DNA of 64,000 nucleotides from Streptomyces sp. Go-475 (GTDB lineage Bacteria; Actinomycetota; Actinomycetes; Streptomycetales; Streptomycetaceae), in the NCBI RefSeq assembly GCF_003330845.1, contig NZ_CP026121.1:620001-684000 (forward strand), read 5' to 3'. Below the pieces are notes generated by a model. That model searched no databases. It was not told where the DNA came from and saw only the letters and a list, made by a program, of their open reading frames with translations. Positions 44,753-54,043 of the stretch are shown here, one piece after another. Position 1 is the stretch's first letter. Each line of letters begins with the position of its first letter. A program made the position numbers and the translations under genes.

Positions 44753-46384
44753 ATGCTCGACGGTTGGGTGCCCTGGCCGGAAGAGGTCGCGCGGAGGTAT
44801 CGGGCCGAGGGGTTCTGGGAGGGCCGGCCGCTCGACCGGCTGCTGCGGGACCGCGCCGAACGCGACCCGGAGCGGATCGCGCTGGTGGACGCTGAGGGCG
44901 AGCGGTGGTCGTACGCCGCACTCGACGCCCGCGCCGACCGCCAGGCCGCGGGACTGCGGCGGCTCGGCATCGGCGCCGGGGACCGCGTGGTGGTCCAACT
45001 CCCCAACACGGACGCCTTCGTGGTGCTGTTCTTCGCGCTGCTGCGGGCGGGTGCGATACCGGTGCTCACGCTGCCCGCGCACCGCGAGAGCGAGATCGTC
45101 CACGTCGCCGAGACCTCCGGCGCCAAGGCGTACGCGATCCCCGACACGCACGACCACTTCGACCACCGGGCCCTCGCCCGGGCCGTCCGCAAGGCCGTGC
45201 CCCGCGTGGAGCACGTCCTGGTGGCCGGTGATCCCGCGGAGTTCACCGCGCTGGACGAGGTCGACGCCGACCCGGTCCCCCTGCCCGTGCCCGACCCCTC
45301 CGACGTGGCCGTGCTGCTGCTGTCCGGCGGCACCACGGGCAAGCCCAAACTCATCCCCCGCACCCACGACGACTACGCCTACAACGTCCGCGCCAGCGCC
45401 GAGGTCTGCGGCTTCGACAGCTCCACCGTCTACCTGGTGGTGCTGCCGACCGCGCACAACTTCGCGCTCGCCTGCCCCGGACTGCTCGGCACGCTGTACG
45501 CCGGCGGCACCGTCGTCCTCTCCCCCACGCCGAGCCCCGAGGACGCCTTCGCGCTGATCGAGCGGGAGGGGGTCACCGCCACCGCCGTGGTCCCGCCGAT
45601 CGCCCTGCTGTGGCTGGACGCCGTGGAGTGGGAGGAGGCCGACCTGTCGTCGCTGCGGCTGCTCCAGGTCGGCGGCTCCAAGCTGGGCGCCGAACCCGCG
45701 GCCCGGGTCGGCCCCGCCCTCGGCTGCGCCCTCCAGCAGGTCTTCGGCATGGCCGAGGGCCTGCTCAACTACACGCGCCTGGACGACCCGCCGGAGCTGG
45801 TCGCCGGGACCCAGGGCCGCCCGCTGTCCCCGGCCGACGAGATCCGCGTCGTCGACGAGGACGGGCACGACGTGCCGCCCGGCGCCACCGGTGAGCTGCT
45901 CACCCGCGGCCCCTACACCCTGCGCGGCTACTACCGGGCGCCCGCGCACAACGCCCGCTCCTTCACCGCCGACGGCTACTACCGCACCGGCGACCTGGTG
46001 CGCGTCCTGCCCTCCGGGCACCTGGTCGTCGAGGGCCGGGCCAAGGACCAGATCAACCGGGGCGGCGACAAGATCTCCGCCGAGGAACTGGAGAACCACC
46101 TCCTCGCCCACCCCGCCGTGCACGACGCGGCCGTGGTCGGCATGCCCGACGCGACCATGGGCGAACGCACCTGCGCCTACCTCGTGCCCCGCGGTGGCAC
46201 GGTCCCCACCCAGCGGGAGCTGGCCGCGTTCCTCACCGAGCGGGGCGTCGCCGCCTACAAGCTGCCCGACCGGGTGGAGGTGGCCGACGCCTTCCCCAGG
46301 ACCTCTGTCGGCAAGACCGACAAGAAGGAACTGGGCCGCAGGATCGCCGCCCTGCTGCGCGCGGAGGGCAGCGGTGCCGGCTGA
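44753..46384 (+). CDS. Salicyl-AMP ligase (MbtA/YbtE/DhbE family)
   Basis: 543 residues of the stand-alone aryl-acid adenylation family. Core motifs: [53 protein letters not shown] and the catalytic lysine in [10 protein letters not shown]. The pocket segment is HNFALACPG. The residue matching Ser240 of DhbE is Cys241 here, the change that distinguishes salicylate from 2,3-dihydroxybenzoate enzymes, and it agrees with the adjacent salicylate synthase. It activates salicylate and loads the aryl carrier of the NRPS at 20766-24230. The ATG at 44753 has GGGAG upstream. The 3' end overlaps the first permease gene by 11 bp. Confidence 0.94.
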   Translation: MLDGWVPWPEEVARRYRAEGFWEGRPLDRLLRDRAERDPERIALVDAEGERWSYAALDARADRQAAGLRRLGIGAGDRVVVQLPNTDAFVVLFFALLRAGAIPVLTLPAHRESEIVHVAETSGAKAYAIPDTHDHFDHRALARAVRKAVPRVEHVLVAGDPAEFTALDEVDADPVPLPVPDPSDVAVLLLSGGTTGKPKLIPRTHDDYAYNVRASAEVCGFDSSTVYLVVLPTAHNFALACPGLLGTLYAGGTVVLSPTPSPEDAFALIEREGVTATAVVPPIALLWLDAVEWEEADLSSLRLLQVGGSKLGAEPAARVGPALGCALQQVFGMAEGLLNYTRLDDPPELVAGTQGRPLSPADEIRVVDEDGHDVPPGATGELLTRGPYTLRGYYRAPAHNARSFTADGYYRTGDLVRVLPSGHLVVEGRAKDQINRGGDKISAEELENHLLAHPAVHDAAVVGMPDATMGERTCAYLVPRGGTVPTQRELAAFLTERGVAAYKLPDRVEVADAFPRTSVGKTDKKELGRRIAALLRAEGSGAG

Positions 46385-47438
46385 GACCACCGCTCCGGCC
46401 CGCCCGGAGAAGCCCTCCCCGGCGCCGCCCGCCCGCCGCCGGACCGCCACCACCCGCACCCTCGCCGTCCTGGGCGCCCTGCTGCTGCTCCTCGCGGCCG
46501 TCCTGCTCAGCCTGGCCATCGGGTCGCGGTCGCTGCCGGTCTCCGTCGTGGTGGACGCGCTGCGGCACGACGACGGCTCGACCGCCGCCTCCGTCATCTG
46601 GGACGTGCGGGTGCCGCGCACCCTGGCCGGGATCGCCGCGGGCGCCGCCCTCGGTGTCGCGGGCGCGCTCATCCAGGCGCTCACCCGCAACCCGCTGGCC
46701 GATCCCGGCCTGCTCGGCGTCAACGCCGGGGCCGCCACCGGCGTCGTCCTGTCCCTCACCGTGCTGGGCCTGACCAGCCTGTGGGCCTCGGTGTGGTTCG
46801 CCCTGGCGGGCGCGGTGGTGGCGGGACTGCTCGTGTACACGCTGGCCTCGGGCGGACGCGGCGGCGCCACGCCCGAACGGCTCGCGCTCGGCGGCGCGGT
46901 GATCGCCGCGGTGTTCACCGGGATCAGCCAGACCCTGATGCTGCTCGACGCGCAGGCCCTGGACCAGCTGCGGTTCTGGAGCGTGGGCTCGCTCGCCCGG
47001 GCCGACAGCGCCACGCTGACGACCATCACGCCGTTCGTCGTCGTGGGCCTGCTGCTGGCGCTCGGCCTGGTCCGGCCGCTCAACGCGATGGCCCTCGGCG
47101 ACGACGCCGCCCGCTCGCTCGGCGCCCATCTGCACCGCACCCGCTTCCTCGGGCTGCTCGCCGTCACACTGCTGTGCGGCGCGGCGACCTCGGCCGTCGG
47201 CCCCCTGGTGTTCGTGGGTCTCGCCGTCCCGCACATCGCCCGCATGATCGCCGGCGCCGACCAGCGCTGGACGCTCCCGCTGTCGCTGCTCCTGGCCCCG
47301 GCGCTGCTGCTGTTCGCGGACGTCCTCGGCCGGGTCGCCGTCCGTCCCGACGAACTCGACGCGGGCGTGGTCACGGCGGTCGTCGGGGCGCCGGTGTTCA
47401 TCGCGCTGGTACGGCACCGCAGGGTGGTGGCCGCATGA
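46374..47438 (+). CDS. FecCD-family siderophore permease subunit 1
   Basis: 354 residues with about ten membrane helices. Motifs of the family are [44 protein letters not shown] and the ATPase-coupling loop [19 protein letters not shown]. With the next gene it forms the channel of an iron-siderophore ABC importer. The GTG at 46374 is preferred because GGAGGG lies just upstream; it overlaps the ligase gene. Confidence 0.93.
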   Translation: MPAETTAPARPEKPSPAPPARRRTATTRTLAVLGALLLLLAAVLLSLAIGSRSLPVSVVVDALRHDDGSTAASVIWDVRVPRTLAGIAAGAALGVAGALIQALTRNPLADPGLLGVNAGAATGVVLSLTVLGLTSLWASVWFALAGAVVAGLLVYTLASGGRGGATPERLALGGAVIAAVFTGISQTLMLLDAQALDQLRFWSVGSLARADSATLTTITPFVVVGLLLALGLVRPLNAMALGDDAARSLGAHLHRTRFLGLLAVTLLCGAATSAVGPLVFVGLAVPHIARMIAGADQRWTLPLSLLLAPALLLFADVLGRVAVRPDELDAGVVTAVVGAPVFIALVRHRRVVAA

Positions 47439-48508
47439 CGACACGCACAGCCGCGCCCGCCGGGCTCCCCGCCCGGACCCACGTCGTACGGAGCCGCTCC
47501 CACCGCCTTTCCCTGCGGCTGGACGTGCGCGCCCTCACGGTCTGCCTGCTCGTGCTGGCCGCCACGGCCGGGGTGGGCGTCCTCGCCCTGGGCACCGGCG
47601 AGTACGCGATCTCCCCGGCGGACGTGGTCCGCACCCTGCTGGGCAACGGCAGCCGCCGGACCGACTTCGTCGTGGGCGAACTGCGGCTGCCGCGGCTGCT
47701 CACCGGCATCCTCGTCGGAGCCGCCCTCGGGGTGAGCGGCGCGCTCTTCCAGAGCCTGTCCCGCAACCCCCTCGGCAGCCCCGACATCGTCGGCTTCACC
47801 TACGGCTCGGCCACCGGCGGTCTGCTCGTCGTCCTGGTCGCGGGCGGCACCGGCGGCCAGGTCGCGCTCGGGGCGGTGGGCGGGGGCCTGGCGACCGCCG
47901 TCCTGGTCTACGTCCTCGCGTGGCGGCACGGCATCCACGGCTTCCGGCTCGTCCTCGTCGGCATCGGCGTCAGCGCCCTGCTCCAGGGCGTCAACGCCTA
48001 TCTGCTGGCCAAGGCGCGGTTCACCGAGGCCGCGCAGGCCATGGTGTGGCTCAACGGCAGCCTCAACGGCCGGGGTTGGCAGGACGTGCGGCCCGCCGCG
48101 CTCGGGCTGCTGGTGGTCCTGCCGCTCATCGTGTGCGTGGCGGGCCGGCTGAAGATCCTGGAGATGGGCGACGACGTCGCGGGCGGGCTCGGGGTGTCCG
48201 TGCAGCGCACCCGGCTGGTGATGCTCGTCCTGGCCACGGCGTCCTGCGCGGTCGCCACCGCGGCGGCCGGCCCGATCCCGTTCGTCGCCCTCATCGCACC
48301 CCAGCTCGCCCGGCGCCTCACCCGGCAGCCCGGCCCGAACCTCCTCGCCGCCACCTGCACCGGCGCCCTGCTCGTGGTCACCGCGGACTTCGCCTCCCAG
48401 CACCTCCACGAGTCGGCCCAGCTCCCGGTCGGCGTCGTGACCGCGGTGGTCGGCGGCGTGTACCTGGGCCTCCTGCTGCGCCGCCAGCGACGGGCCGGCC
48501 GCATCTGA
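47435..48508 (+). CDS. FecCD-family siderophore permease subunit 2
   Basis: 357 residues, again about ten helices, with GELRLPRLLTGILVGAALGVSGALFQSLSRNPLGSPDIVGFTYG and the coupling loop GPIPFVALIAPQLARRL. It starts inside the stop of the first subunit (ATGA). No ATP-binding subunit gene follows and none occurs elsewhere in the window, so the importer must borrow an ATPase encoded elsewhere. Its likely binding protein is the lipoprotein at 19669-20691. Confidence 0.93.
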   Translation: MTTRTAAPAGLPARTHVVRSRSHRLSLRLDVRALTVCLLVLAATAGVGVLALGTGEYAISPADVVRTLLGNGSRRTDFVVGELRLPRLLTGILVGAALGVSGALFQSLSRNPLGSPDIVGFTYGSATGGLLVVLVAGGTGGQVALGAVGGGLATAVLVYVLAWRHGIHGFRLVLVGIGVSALLQGVNAYLLAKARFTEAAQAMVWLNGSLNGRGWQDVRPAALGLLVVLPLIVCVAGRLKILEMGDDVAGGLGVSVQRTRLVMLVLATASCAVATAAAGPIPFVALIAPQLARRLTRQPGPNLLAATCTGALLVVTADFASQHLHESAQLPVGVVTAVVGGVYLGLLLRRQRRAGRI

Positions 48509-48643
48509 GCACCGCGGGGCCGCATCGGGGCAGATGGCCCGGCGTCGCCTGGGCACTCGGCAGGTACCGGCTCGCGGGGGTGCCGAGCGTGCGCCCGGCG
48601 TGAGCCGGTACCTTGCTGGGAAGGCCACTGCGGGGAGAAGCAC

Positions 48644-49345
48644 ATGACCGATCCGACGACCACAGACGCGGACGCCCTCCGTCCGCTCCCGAAGGCCGGG
48701 AAGCCCTCGGGTGGGCCCGGCCGGCTCCTGGGCGCCGTCATGGGCGACCTCAGGGCCGTGGACGGCGCCCTGTACGCGGCGGTGGCCGCCACCCCCACGC
48801 CCACCCTCGACCGGACGCTGCGCCACCTGTCCCACGCGGCGGACCACTCGAAGATCTCGTTCACCATCGCCGCCGCCCTGGCACTGGCCGGCAAGCGGCC
48901 GCGCCGGGCCGCCGTCGCCGGCGTCGGCGCGATCGCCGTGGCCTCGGCCTCCGCCAACCTGCTCGGCAAGCGCCTGGTGCGCCGGGCCCGTCCGGACCGG
49001 GAGGCCGCCCGGGTGACGGTGGACCGGCACGTCAAGATGCCGACGTCGGCCTCGTTCCCCTCCGGGCACACGGCGTCGGCGGTCGCGTTCGCCACCGCCG
49101 TCGGCGTGGTCCTGCCTCCGGCGGCGGTGCCGCTCGGGGCGCTGGCGGGCGCCGTCGGCTACTCCCGCATCCACACCGGCGTGCACTATCCGGGCGACGT
49201 GGCCGCGGGCGCGGTCCTCGGCATAGCGAGCGCCGCGGCGGCGCTGGCGGCGGCAGCCGCCACCCCCTCGGCGAAGACGCAGGCGCTCCTCGCGGCCGCC
49301 CGCTCCTGGCCGCGCATCGGCATCGCGGACTCCCTGCGCCGGTGA
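48644..49345 (+). CDS. PAP2-family membrane phosphatase
   Basis: 233 residues. The three phosphatase motifs are KRLVRRARP, SFPSGHTA and SRIHTGVHYPGDV, each with its catalytic Arg or His in place; the surrounding helices place the site at the membrane. Such enzymes dephosphorylate lipid phosphates or polyprenyl diphosphates. It lies 135 bp after the permease gene with no obvious functional tie to the siderophore cluster and marks its right border. Confidence 0.87.
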   Translation: MTDPTTTDADALRPLPKAGKPSGGPGRLLGAVMGDLRAVDGALYAAVAATPTPTLDRTLRHLSHAADHSKISFTIAAALALAGKRPRRAAVAGVGAIAVASASANLLGKRLVRRARPDREAARVTVDRHVKMPTSASFPSGHTASAVAFATAVGVVLPPAAVPLGALAGAVGYSRIHTGVHYPGDVAAGAVLGIASAAAALAAAAATPSAKTQALLAAARSWPRIGIADSLRR

Positions 49346-49437
49346 GCGGCGGCCCGCCCCTCGCGCCGCGGGAGGTCAGGGCAGGAGGATGACCGCCTCC
49401 TCGGGGCGCTCACACCCGAGCCGCCCCGAGGACCTCT

Positions 49438-49540
49438 CGACGCCCGGCTGAGCGCCCCCCGATGCCCGGCTGAGCGCCCGCCGATCGCCCGGCTGACCGC
49501 CCCACGACGCCCGGCTGACCGCCCCTCGACGCCCGGCTAG
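49438..49540. repeat. Five imperfect 22-23-bp tandem repeats
   Basis: The core GCCCGGCTG(A) recurs with starts at 49442, 49464, 49487, 49509 and 49531, in units close to CGACGCCCGGCTGAGCGCCC. The last unit contains the stop codon of the membrane-protein gene on the minus strand, so the array lies in that gene's 3' trailer. It is not a recognised terminator. Confidence 0.8.
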
Positions 49541-50130
49541 GGAACGGGAACGGCGGCGGGCCGCCGGATGTCGACGGCCGTGAGCGCCAGGGCCAGCGGC
49601 CCGGGGACCAGGAAGGCCAGCGGCAGCAGCATCCAGGCGCACAGCGCGGCCGTCGCCACGGCGAGCAGCACCAGGCCGCTGCCGCCCACGTCCGCCACTG
49701 CGTCCCGCACGGCCCCGCGCAGCGCCGCCCGCCAGTCGGTGACCGACTCGGGGCGTCCGCAGGCGCGCAGGCCGACGACCGCGGCGCACGTGCCGATGCC
49801 GGCGGCGGCCACCGCGAACAGCGGCGCCCCGGGCAGCCCCGCCCCGGCCAGCGCCAGGTCCGCGGCGAGCAGCAGCAGGCCCGCCAGCGCGACGGCTCCC
49901 GCCAGCAGGTCACCGGCCCGCAGGCGCTCGCGCAGCAGGGCGACGTACCGTCCGGCCGTGACCGGCCGGTCCTGCCCGGCCCCGCGCAGCACGGCGCACG
50001 CCGTCGACAGCGCGGCCGGGGCCGTCACCAGCGGCAGGCACGCCACCGAGGTGACGAGTCCGACGCTCAGCACGTCCGCGAACAGGGTCATGCGCGGCCC
50101 GAACACCTCGCCTGCCTCACGTGTCGGCAT
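49537..50130 (-). CDS. Integral membrane protein, DUF624/YesL-like
   Basis: 197 residues with about five hydrophobic segments (for example LSVGLVTSVACLPLVTAPAALSTACAV and LLAGAVALAGLLLLAADLALA). Proteins of this size and pattern directly downstream of sugar ABC permeases are often DUF624 members of unknown function. It begins 5 bp after the permease stop and is the last gene of the carbohydrate operon. Family assignment is tentative; it may instead be an unrelated small membrane protein. Confidence 0.6.
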   Translation of the reverse strand: MPTREAGEVFGPRMTLFADVLSVGLVTSVACLPLVTAPAALSTACAVLRGAGQDRPVTAGRYVALLRERLRAGDLLAGAVALAGLLLLAADLALAGAGLPGAPLFAVAAAGIGTCAAVVGLRACGRPESVTDWRAALRGAVRDAVADVGGSGLVLLAVATAALCAWMLLPLAFLVPGPLALALTAVDIRRPAAVPVP

Positions 50131-50135
50131 CCCGC

Positions 50136-51002
50136 TCACCCCTTCAGTCCGGAGCTGGCCATGCCCTCCACCAGGAACCGCTGGAAGGCGAGGAAGAACA
50201 GCACGATCGGCAGCAGCGCGATCACCGACAGGGCGAACATCGGGCCGAAGGCGGAGGTGCTGGAGGCGTCCACGAAGGACCGCAGCGCGAGCGTCAGCGT
50301 GAACTTGTCCGGGTCGAAGAGGTAGATGAGCTGGGTGAAGAAGTCGTTCCAGGTCCAGATGAACGTGAAGATGGCGGTGGTGATCAGGGCCGGCCGGGTG
50401 AGCGGCAGCACGACCTGGAAGAAGCTGCGGAACGGGCCGCAGCCGTCGATCCGGGCCGCCTCCTCCAGCTCGCGCGGCAGCCCGCGCATGAACTGCACGA
50501 TGAGGAAGACGAAGAACGCCTCGGTGGCGAGGAACTTCGGCAGGATCAGCGGCCAGTAGGTGTTCACCAGGCCGAGCTGGTTGAAGATGATGTACTGCGG
50601 GATCAGCACCGCGTGGTGCGGCAGCATGATCGTCGCGATCATGAAGGCGAACAGCGGCCCGCGCAGCCGGAACCGCAGCCGGGCGAAGGCGTAGGCGGCC
50701 AGTGAGCAGCTGATGACGTTGCCGAGGACCGCGCCGCCCGCGATGAGCAGGGAGTTGCCGAGCAGCCGCCAGATGGAGACGTCGTTCACGCCCTCCAGGG
50801 CGGTGGTGTAGTTCGACCACTCCAGGTGGCTCGGGAGCAGGTTCAGGCTGGCGATGACCTCGTCGGCGGGCTTGAGCGAGGTGGCCAGCAGCCAGGCCAG
50901 CGGGTAGAGCATCACCAGCAGGGCGGCCAGGCAGCCGAGGTGCAGGGCGAGGCGGCCCCAGCGGACGGGCTTGCGGGGCGCGGTGGTCGGGACGGCGGTC
51001 AT
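50136..51002 (-). CDS. Carbohydrate ABC permease 2 (MalG type)
   Basis: 288 residues with six predicted helices. The EAA loop reads LEEAARIDGCGPFRSFFQVVLPLTRPALI. It has the usual MalG features: YPLAWLLATSLKP near the N-terminus and TWNDFFTQLIYLF. With the upstream permease it forms the channel. Its ATG overlaps that gene's stop (ATGA). As in most Streptomyces sugar importers of this class, no ATPase gene is present; a shared MsiK-like ATPase is the usual partner. Confidence 0.93.
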   Translation of the reverse strand: MTAVPTTAPRKPVRWGRLALHLGCLAALLVMLYPLAWLLATSLKPADEVIASLNLLPSHLEWSNYTTALEGVNDVSIWRLLGNSLLIAGGAVLGNVISCSLAAYAFARLRFRLRGPLFAFMIATIMLPHHAVLIPQYIIFNQLGLVNTYWPLILPKFLATEAFFVFLIVQFMRGLPRELEEAARIDGCGPFRSFFQVVLPLTRPALITTAIFTFIWTWNDFFTQLIYLFDPDKFTLTLALRSFVDASSTSAFGPMFALSVIALLPIVLFFLAFQRFLVEGMASSGLKG

Positions 51003-51937
51003 CGGTCCCCCTCGGAGGCGTAGAAGACCCAGGAGCGCGAGGTGCGGAACAGCACCGCCGTGACGGCGCCGATCACGACGAGCAGCACCCAGGCCATGGC
51101 GGAGGCGTATCCCATGTGGGAGGCGACGAAGCCGCGGTCGTAGAGGTACATGGTGTAGACGAGGGTCGAGTCGGCGGGTCCGCCCTTGCCGGCGCTGACC
51201 GCGAAGGCGGGTGTGAACACCTGGAAGGCCTGGATGGTCTGCAGGACCAGGTTGAAGAAGATCACCGGGGAGAGCATCGGCACGGTGACCGACAGGAACT
51301 GACGCCACTTCGAGGCCCCGTCGCACGCCGCCGCCTCGTACAGCTCGGCGGGGATCTGCTGGAGCCCGGCGAGGAAGATGACCATCGGCGCGCCGAACTG
51401 CCACACCGTCAGCAGGGCGACGGCGAGCAGTGCCCAGCCGGGCTTGTTGACCCAGCCGCCGGTGCCGAACAGGTGGTCCACGGTGCCGCCGTCGTTGAAG
51501 ATCGCCCGCCAGACCAGGGCGATCGACATCGACGCGCCGAGCAGGGAGGGCGCGTAGAACGCGGAGCGGTAGAAGGCCTTGCCGCGTTTCATGCCCTTCA
51601 GGGCGAGCGCCACGACGAGGGCGAGGGCCAGTTGCAGGGGCACGGCGATGACGACGTACGTCAGGGTCGTCACGACGGAGCGCCAGTAGCGGGGGTCCTC
51701 GGTGAACATCTGCACGTAGTTGCGCAGGCCCACCCACTTCGGCGGGGTGAACAGGTCGTAGTCGGTGAACGACAGGTACAGCGACACGGCCATCGGCAGC
51801 AGCGTCAGGACGACCGCGCCGAGGACCCACGGGGAGAGGAACACCCAGGCGGCGCCCTCGCGTTCGCGCTTGGGGCGGCGTTCCGGGGCGGGTGCGGGGG
51901 CGCGCTTCGCCTCCGCGGGGATCGCGGTGGTGGTCAT
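50999..51937 (-). CDS. Carbohydrate ABC permease 1 (MalF type)
   Basis: 312 residues with six helices, an N-terminal positively charged stretch and the EAA loop ELYEAAACDGASKWRQFLSVTVPMLSPVI. LSPWVLGAVVLTLLPMAVSLYLSFTDYDL is the standard first-helix wording. It overlaps the binding-protein gene by ATGA. Confidence 0.93.
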   Translation of the reverse strand: MTTTAIPAEAKRAPAPAPERRPKREREGAAWVFLSPWVLGAVVLTLLPMAVSLYLSFTDYDLFTPPKWVGLRNYVQMFTEDPRYWRSVVTTLTYVVIAVPLQLALALVVALALKGMKRGKAFYRSAFYAPSLLGASMSIALVWRAIFNDGGTVDHLFGTGGWVNKPGWALLAVALLTVWQFGAPMVIFLAGLQQIPAELYEAAACDGASKWRQFLSVTVPMLSPVIFFNLVLQTIQAFQVFTPAFAVSAGKGGPADSTLVYTMYLYDRGFVASHMGYASAMAWVLLVVIGAVTAVLFRTSRSWVFYASEGDR

Positions 51938-53217
51938 GACCTCAGCTCCGCCTTCGCCTCGGTGATGTAGTTCTCGGCCGCCTCGCGGGGCGACATGCGC
52001 GCGTAGGACACCTGGTCGTAGTCGCGCTGGAAGGTGCTCTGGAGGGCGTTGTCACCCGCGGGCGGGGCCTGGGGCGGGTCCTTGAGCTTGCCCTCCAGGG
52101 ATGCCTGGTAGTCGGCGATGGTCTTGTCGAAGTCCTTCAGCCGCGGGCCGATCTCGTCGCGGATCGTCTCGTTGACGGGGATGCCTCGGCTCGCGCCGAG
52201 GATCTTCGCCGCCTCCCGGTTGTTGATCATGAAGTCGAGGAGCTGGGCCGCCTCCTCGGGGTGGGCGGTGTGGGCGGAGACGCCGAGGAACATGGACGGC
52301 TTGAAGTACTGGCCGGGTGTGCCGTCCTCGCCGGTCGGCATGGGGGCGAGGGCGACGCCGGTCGGGACGAGGGCGAGGAATCCGCTCGCGGGGGCGTCCC
52401 AGTTGGCGTCGGTGACGGACTTGCCGCGTCCCAGCGGGGTGTTCTCGACGGAGCCGTCGAGCTGGGTGGTCTGCTCGGCGGGCGAGACGGCGCCCTCGCG
52501 GCGCAGTTGGTCGGTGAAGGTCCACCAGCGGGTGAGGTCGGCGGCGGTGAAGCCGAGCCCGCCGTCTTCGGTGTAGAGGGCCTTGCCCTGGCCGCGCAGC
52601 CAGACCTCGAAGGCGTCCTCGCTCTGGCCCGGGTCGGTCGCCCCCGGTTTGCCGGTCTTCTTCGCGAGGGCGCGCATGGTGTCGGCCCACTGGCTCCAGG
52701 TCCAGCTCTTGCCGGGCAGGGGCACGCCCGACTTCTTCCAGGTCTGGACGTCGTAGGCGACGGTCTCGGTGCCGCGGCCCTGTGGGATGGCGTACTGGAC
52801 GTCGTCGACGCGGCCGGTGGCGAGCAGTCCCGGGTCGATCTCGGAGGTGCGCAGGACGGACTTCTGCTTGCCGAGGTCGAGCAGGACGCCGCCGGAGGCG
52901 TACTGGTCGATCTGGCGGTAGTCCAGCTGCATCACGTCCGGGGCGTCGCCGCCGGCGGCCTGGGTGGCGAGCTTCTGCTTGTAGGCGTCGTAGCCGGAGA
53001 ACGACGTCGTCACGTCGACGTTCGGATGCTGTTTCTCGAACAGCGCGACGGCCTGCTCGGTGCGTTCCGCGCGGTCGGGGTTGCCCCACCACGTGTAGCG
53101 CAGCACGACCTTGCCGCCGTCGGCGGACTCGCCGGGTCCTCCGCAGCCCGCCAGCACGGCGCACAGTGCCAGTGCGGCGGCCGACGCGCAGAACCCCTTT
53201 GTCCTGTGTCCGGGCAT
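51934..53217 (-). CDS. Extracellular sugar-binding lipoprotein
   Basis: 427 residues. The signal peptide ends at lipobox LAGC. The mature part is a family 1 solute-binding fold: LRYTWWGNPDRAERTEQAVALFEKQHPNVDV near the N-terminus, DVMQLDYRQIDQYA, and AAQLLDFMINN near the C-terminus. It would present a carbohydrate to the two permeases. Neighbouring dehydrogenase, cupin and DUF6807 genes suggest an unusual sugar or sugar acid. A 67-bp gap separates it from the cupin gene. Confidence 0.92.
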   Translation of the reverse strand: MPGHRTKGFCASAAALALCAVLAGCGGPGESADGGKVVLRYTWWGNPDRAERTEQAVALFEKQHPNVDVTTSFSGYDAYKQKLATQAAGGDAPDVMQLDYRQIDQYASGGVLLDLGKQKSVLRTSEIDPGLLATGRVDDVQYAIPQGRGTETVAYDVQTWKKSGVPLPGKSWTWSQWADTMRALAKKTGKPGATDPGQSEDAFEVWLRGQGKALYTEDGGLGFTAADLTRWWTFTDQLRREGAVSPAEQTTQLDGSVENTPLGRGKSVTDANWDAPASGFLALVPTGVALAPMPTGEDGTPGQYFKPSMFLGVSAHTAHPEEAAQLLDFMINNREAAKILGASRGIPVNETIRDEIGPRLKDFDKTIADYQASLEGKLKDPPQAPPAGDNALQSTFQRDYDQVSYARMSPREAAENYITEAKAELRS

Positions 53218-53284
53218 GCCGAGGTCACTCCTCTCCTCGGAGATGGGTCGAGACCCCCCAGGTCCCCCCTCGCTCGGTGTGCGG

Positions 53285-54043
53285 CTACTCCGCCTGGTAC
53301 GGCAGCGTGGTGCCCGGCAGCGCGTACTCGTCGCGGCGGCCGCACATGCCGAAGCCGCCGAGCCGGGTGGGCGCCGCCTCGTGGGCGGTGGCCTCGCCGA
53401 GGTAGGCGGGCTCGCCGGCGGCCAGCGCGTCGAGCTGGGCGCCGGTGCGTTCGGCGGTGGCGAGGGCGCCCGCCCGCCACAGGGCGCGCCAGGTGGGCAC
53501 CTTGTCGCGCACGAGGCGGGCGGCGGCCCGCTGGAACTCCCGGTAGGGGCCGTTGTCCCCGGCGACGAGCGCCTCGCGCAGGGCGAGGTAGCCCTCGACG
53601 GCGAGGTCCCTGCGGCGCCGGGCGGCCGCCGCGGTCTCCGGTCCGGTGCCGGGCGGCAGGGCCGCCGCGGCGGCGTACCTCTCCGGGTCGGCGAGCACCT
53701 CGGGCGGGAAGGTGAACACGGCGTCCCCGGCCTCGGGCAGGCCGCTGTTCTGCATCAGCACGGTGATGCGCAGATCGCCGCCCTGCACCATGCGGTGCAC
53801 GGTGCCCGGCGTGAACCAGGCGACGGAGCCGGCCGCGAGGGGGATGTCCCGGTAGCCGTCGGGGCTCAGCGTCTGGACCGCGCCCCGGCCGCCGGTGACG
53901 ACGTACGCCTCGGTGCACACCAGGTGCAGGTGGGGGCTGCCGCCGCAGACGCCGTCGGCGGCCTCCCAGTCGTAGGCGCTCAGGTGGGACAGTCCGACCG
54001 CTCCGGGCAGGGGGTGCGGAAGAGCCGGTTTCGGTTCGCTCAC
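53285..54043 (-). CDS. Cupin-domain protein
   Basis: 252 residues. The cupin motifs read PHLHLVCTEAYVVTGG and WFTPGTVHRMV, giving three likely metal-ligand histidines. The rest (EGYLALREALVAGDNGPYREFQRAAARLV) is helical and not recognised. It may be a sugar isomerase, epimerase or sensor. The GTG start overlaps the upstream stop as GTGA. Confidence 0.8.
   Translation of the reverse strand: MSEPKPALPHPLPGAVGLSHLSAYDWEAADGVCGGSPHLHLVCTEAYVVTGGRGAVQTLSPDGYRDIPLAAGSVAWFTPGTVHRMVQGGDLRITVLMQNSGLPEAGDAVFTFPPEVLADPERYAAAAALPPGTGPETAAAARRRRDLAVEGYLALREALVAGDNGPYREFQRAAARLVRDKVPTWRALWRAGALATAERTGAQLDALAAGEPAYLGEATAHEAAPTRLGGFGMCGRRDEYALPGTTLPYQAE

Noticed and set aside
44753..46384. 2,3-dihydroxybenzoate as the aryl substrate
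   Set aside because: No isochorismatase or DHB dehydrogenase gene is present, the neighbour is a one-step salicylate synthase, and the pocket has the Cys found in salicylate enzymes.
44729..49186. 1485-codon minus-strand frame opposite the ligase and permease genes
   Set aside because: Shadow of the plus-strand genes; low-complexity translation without recognisable motifs.
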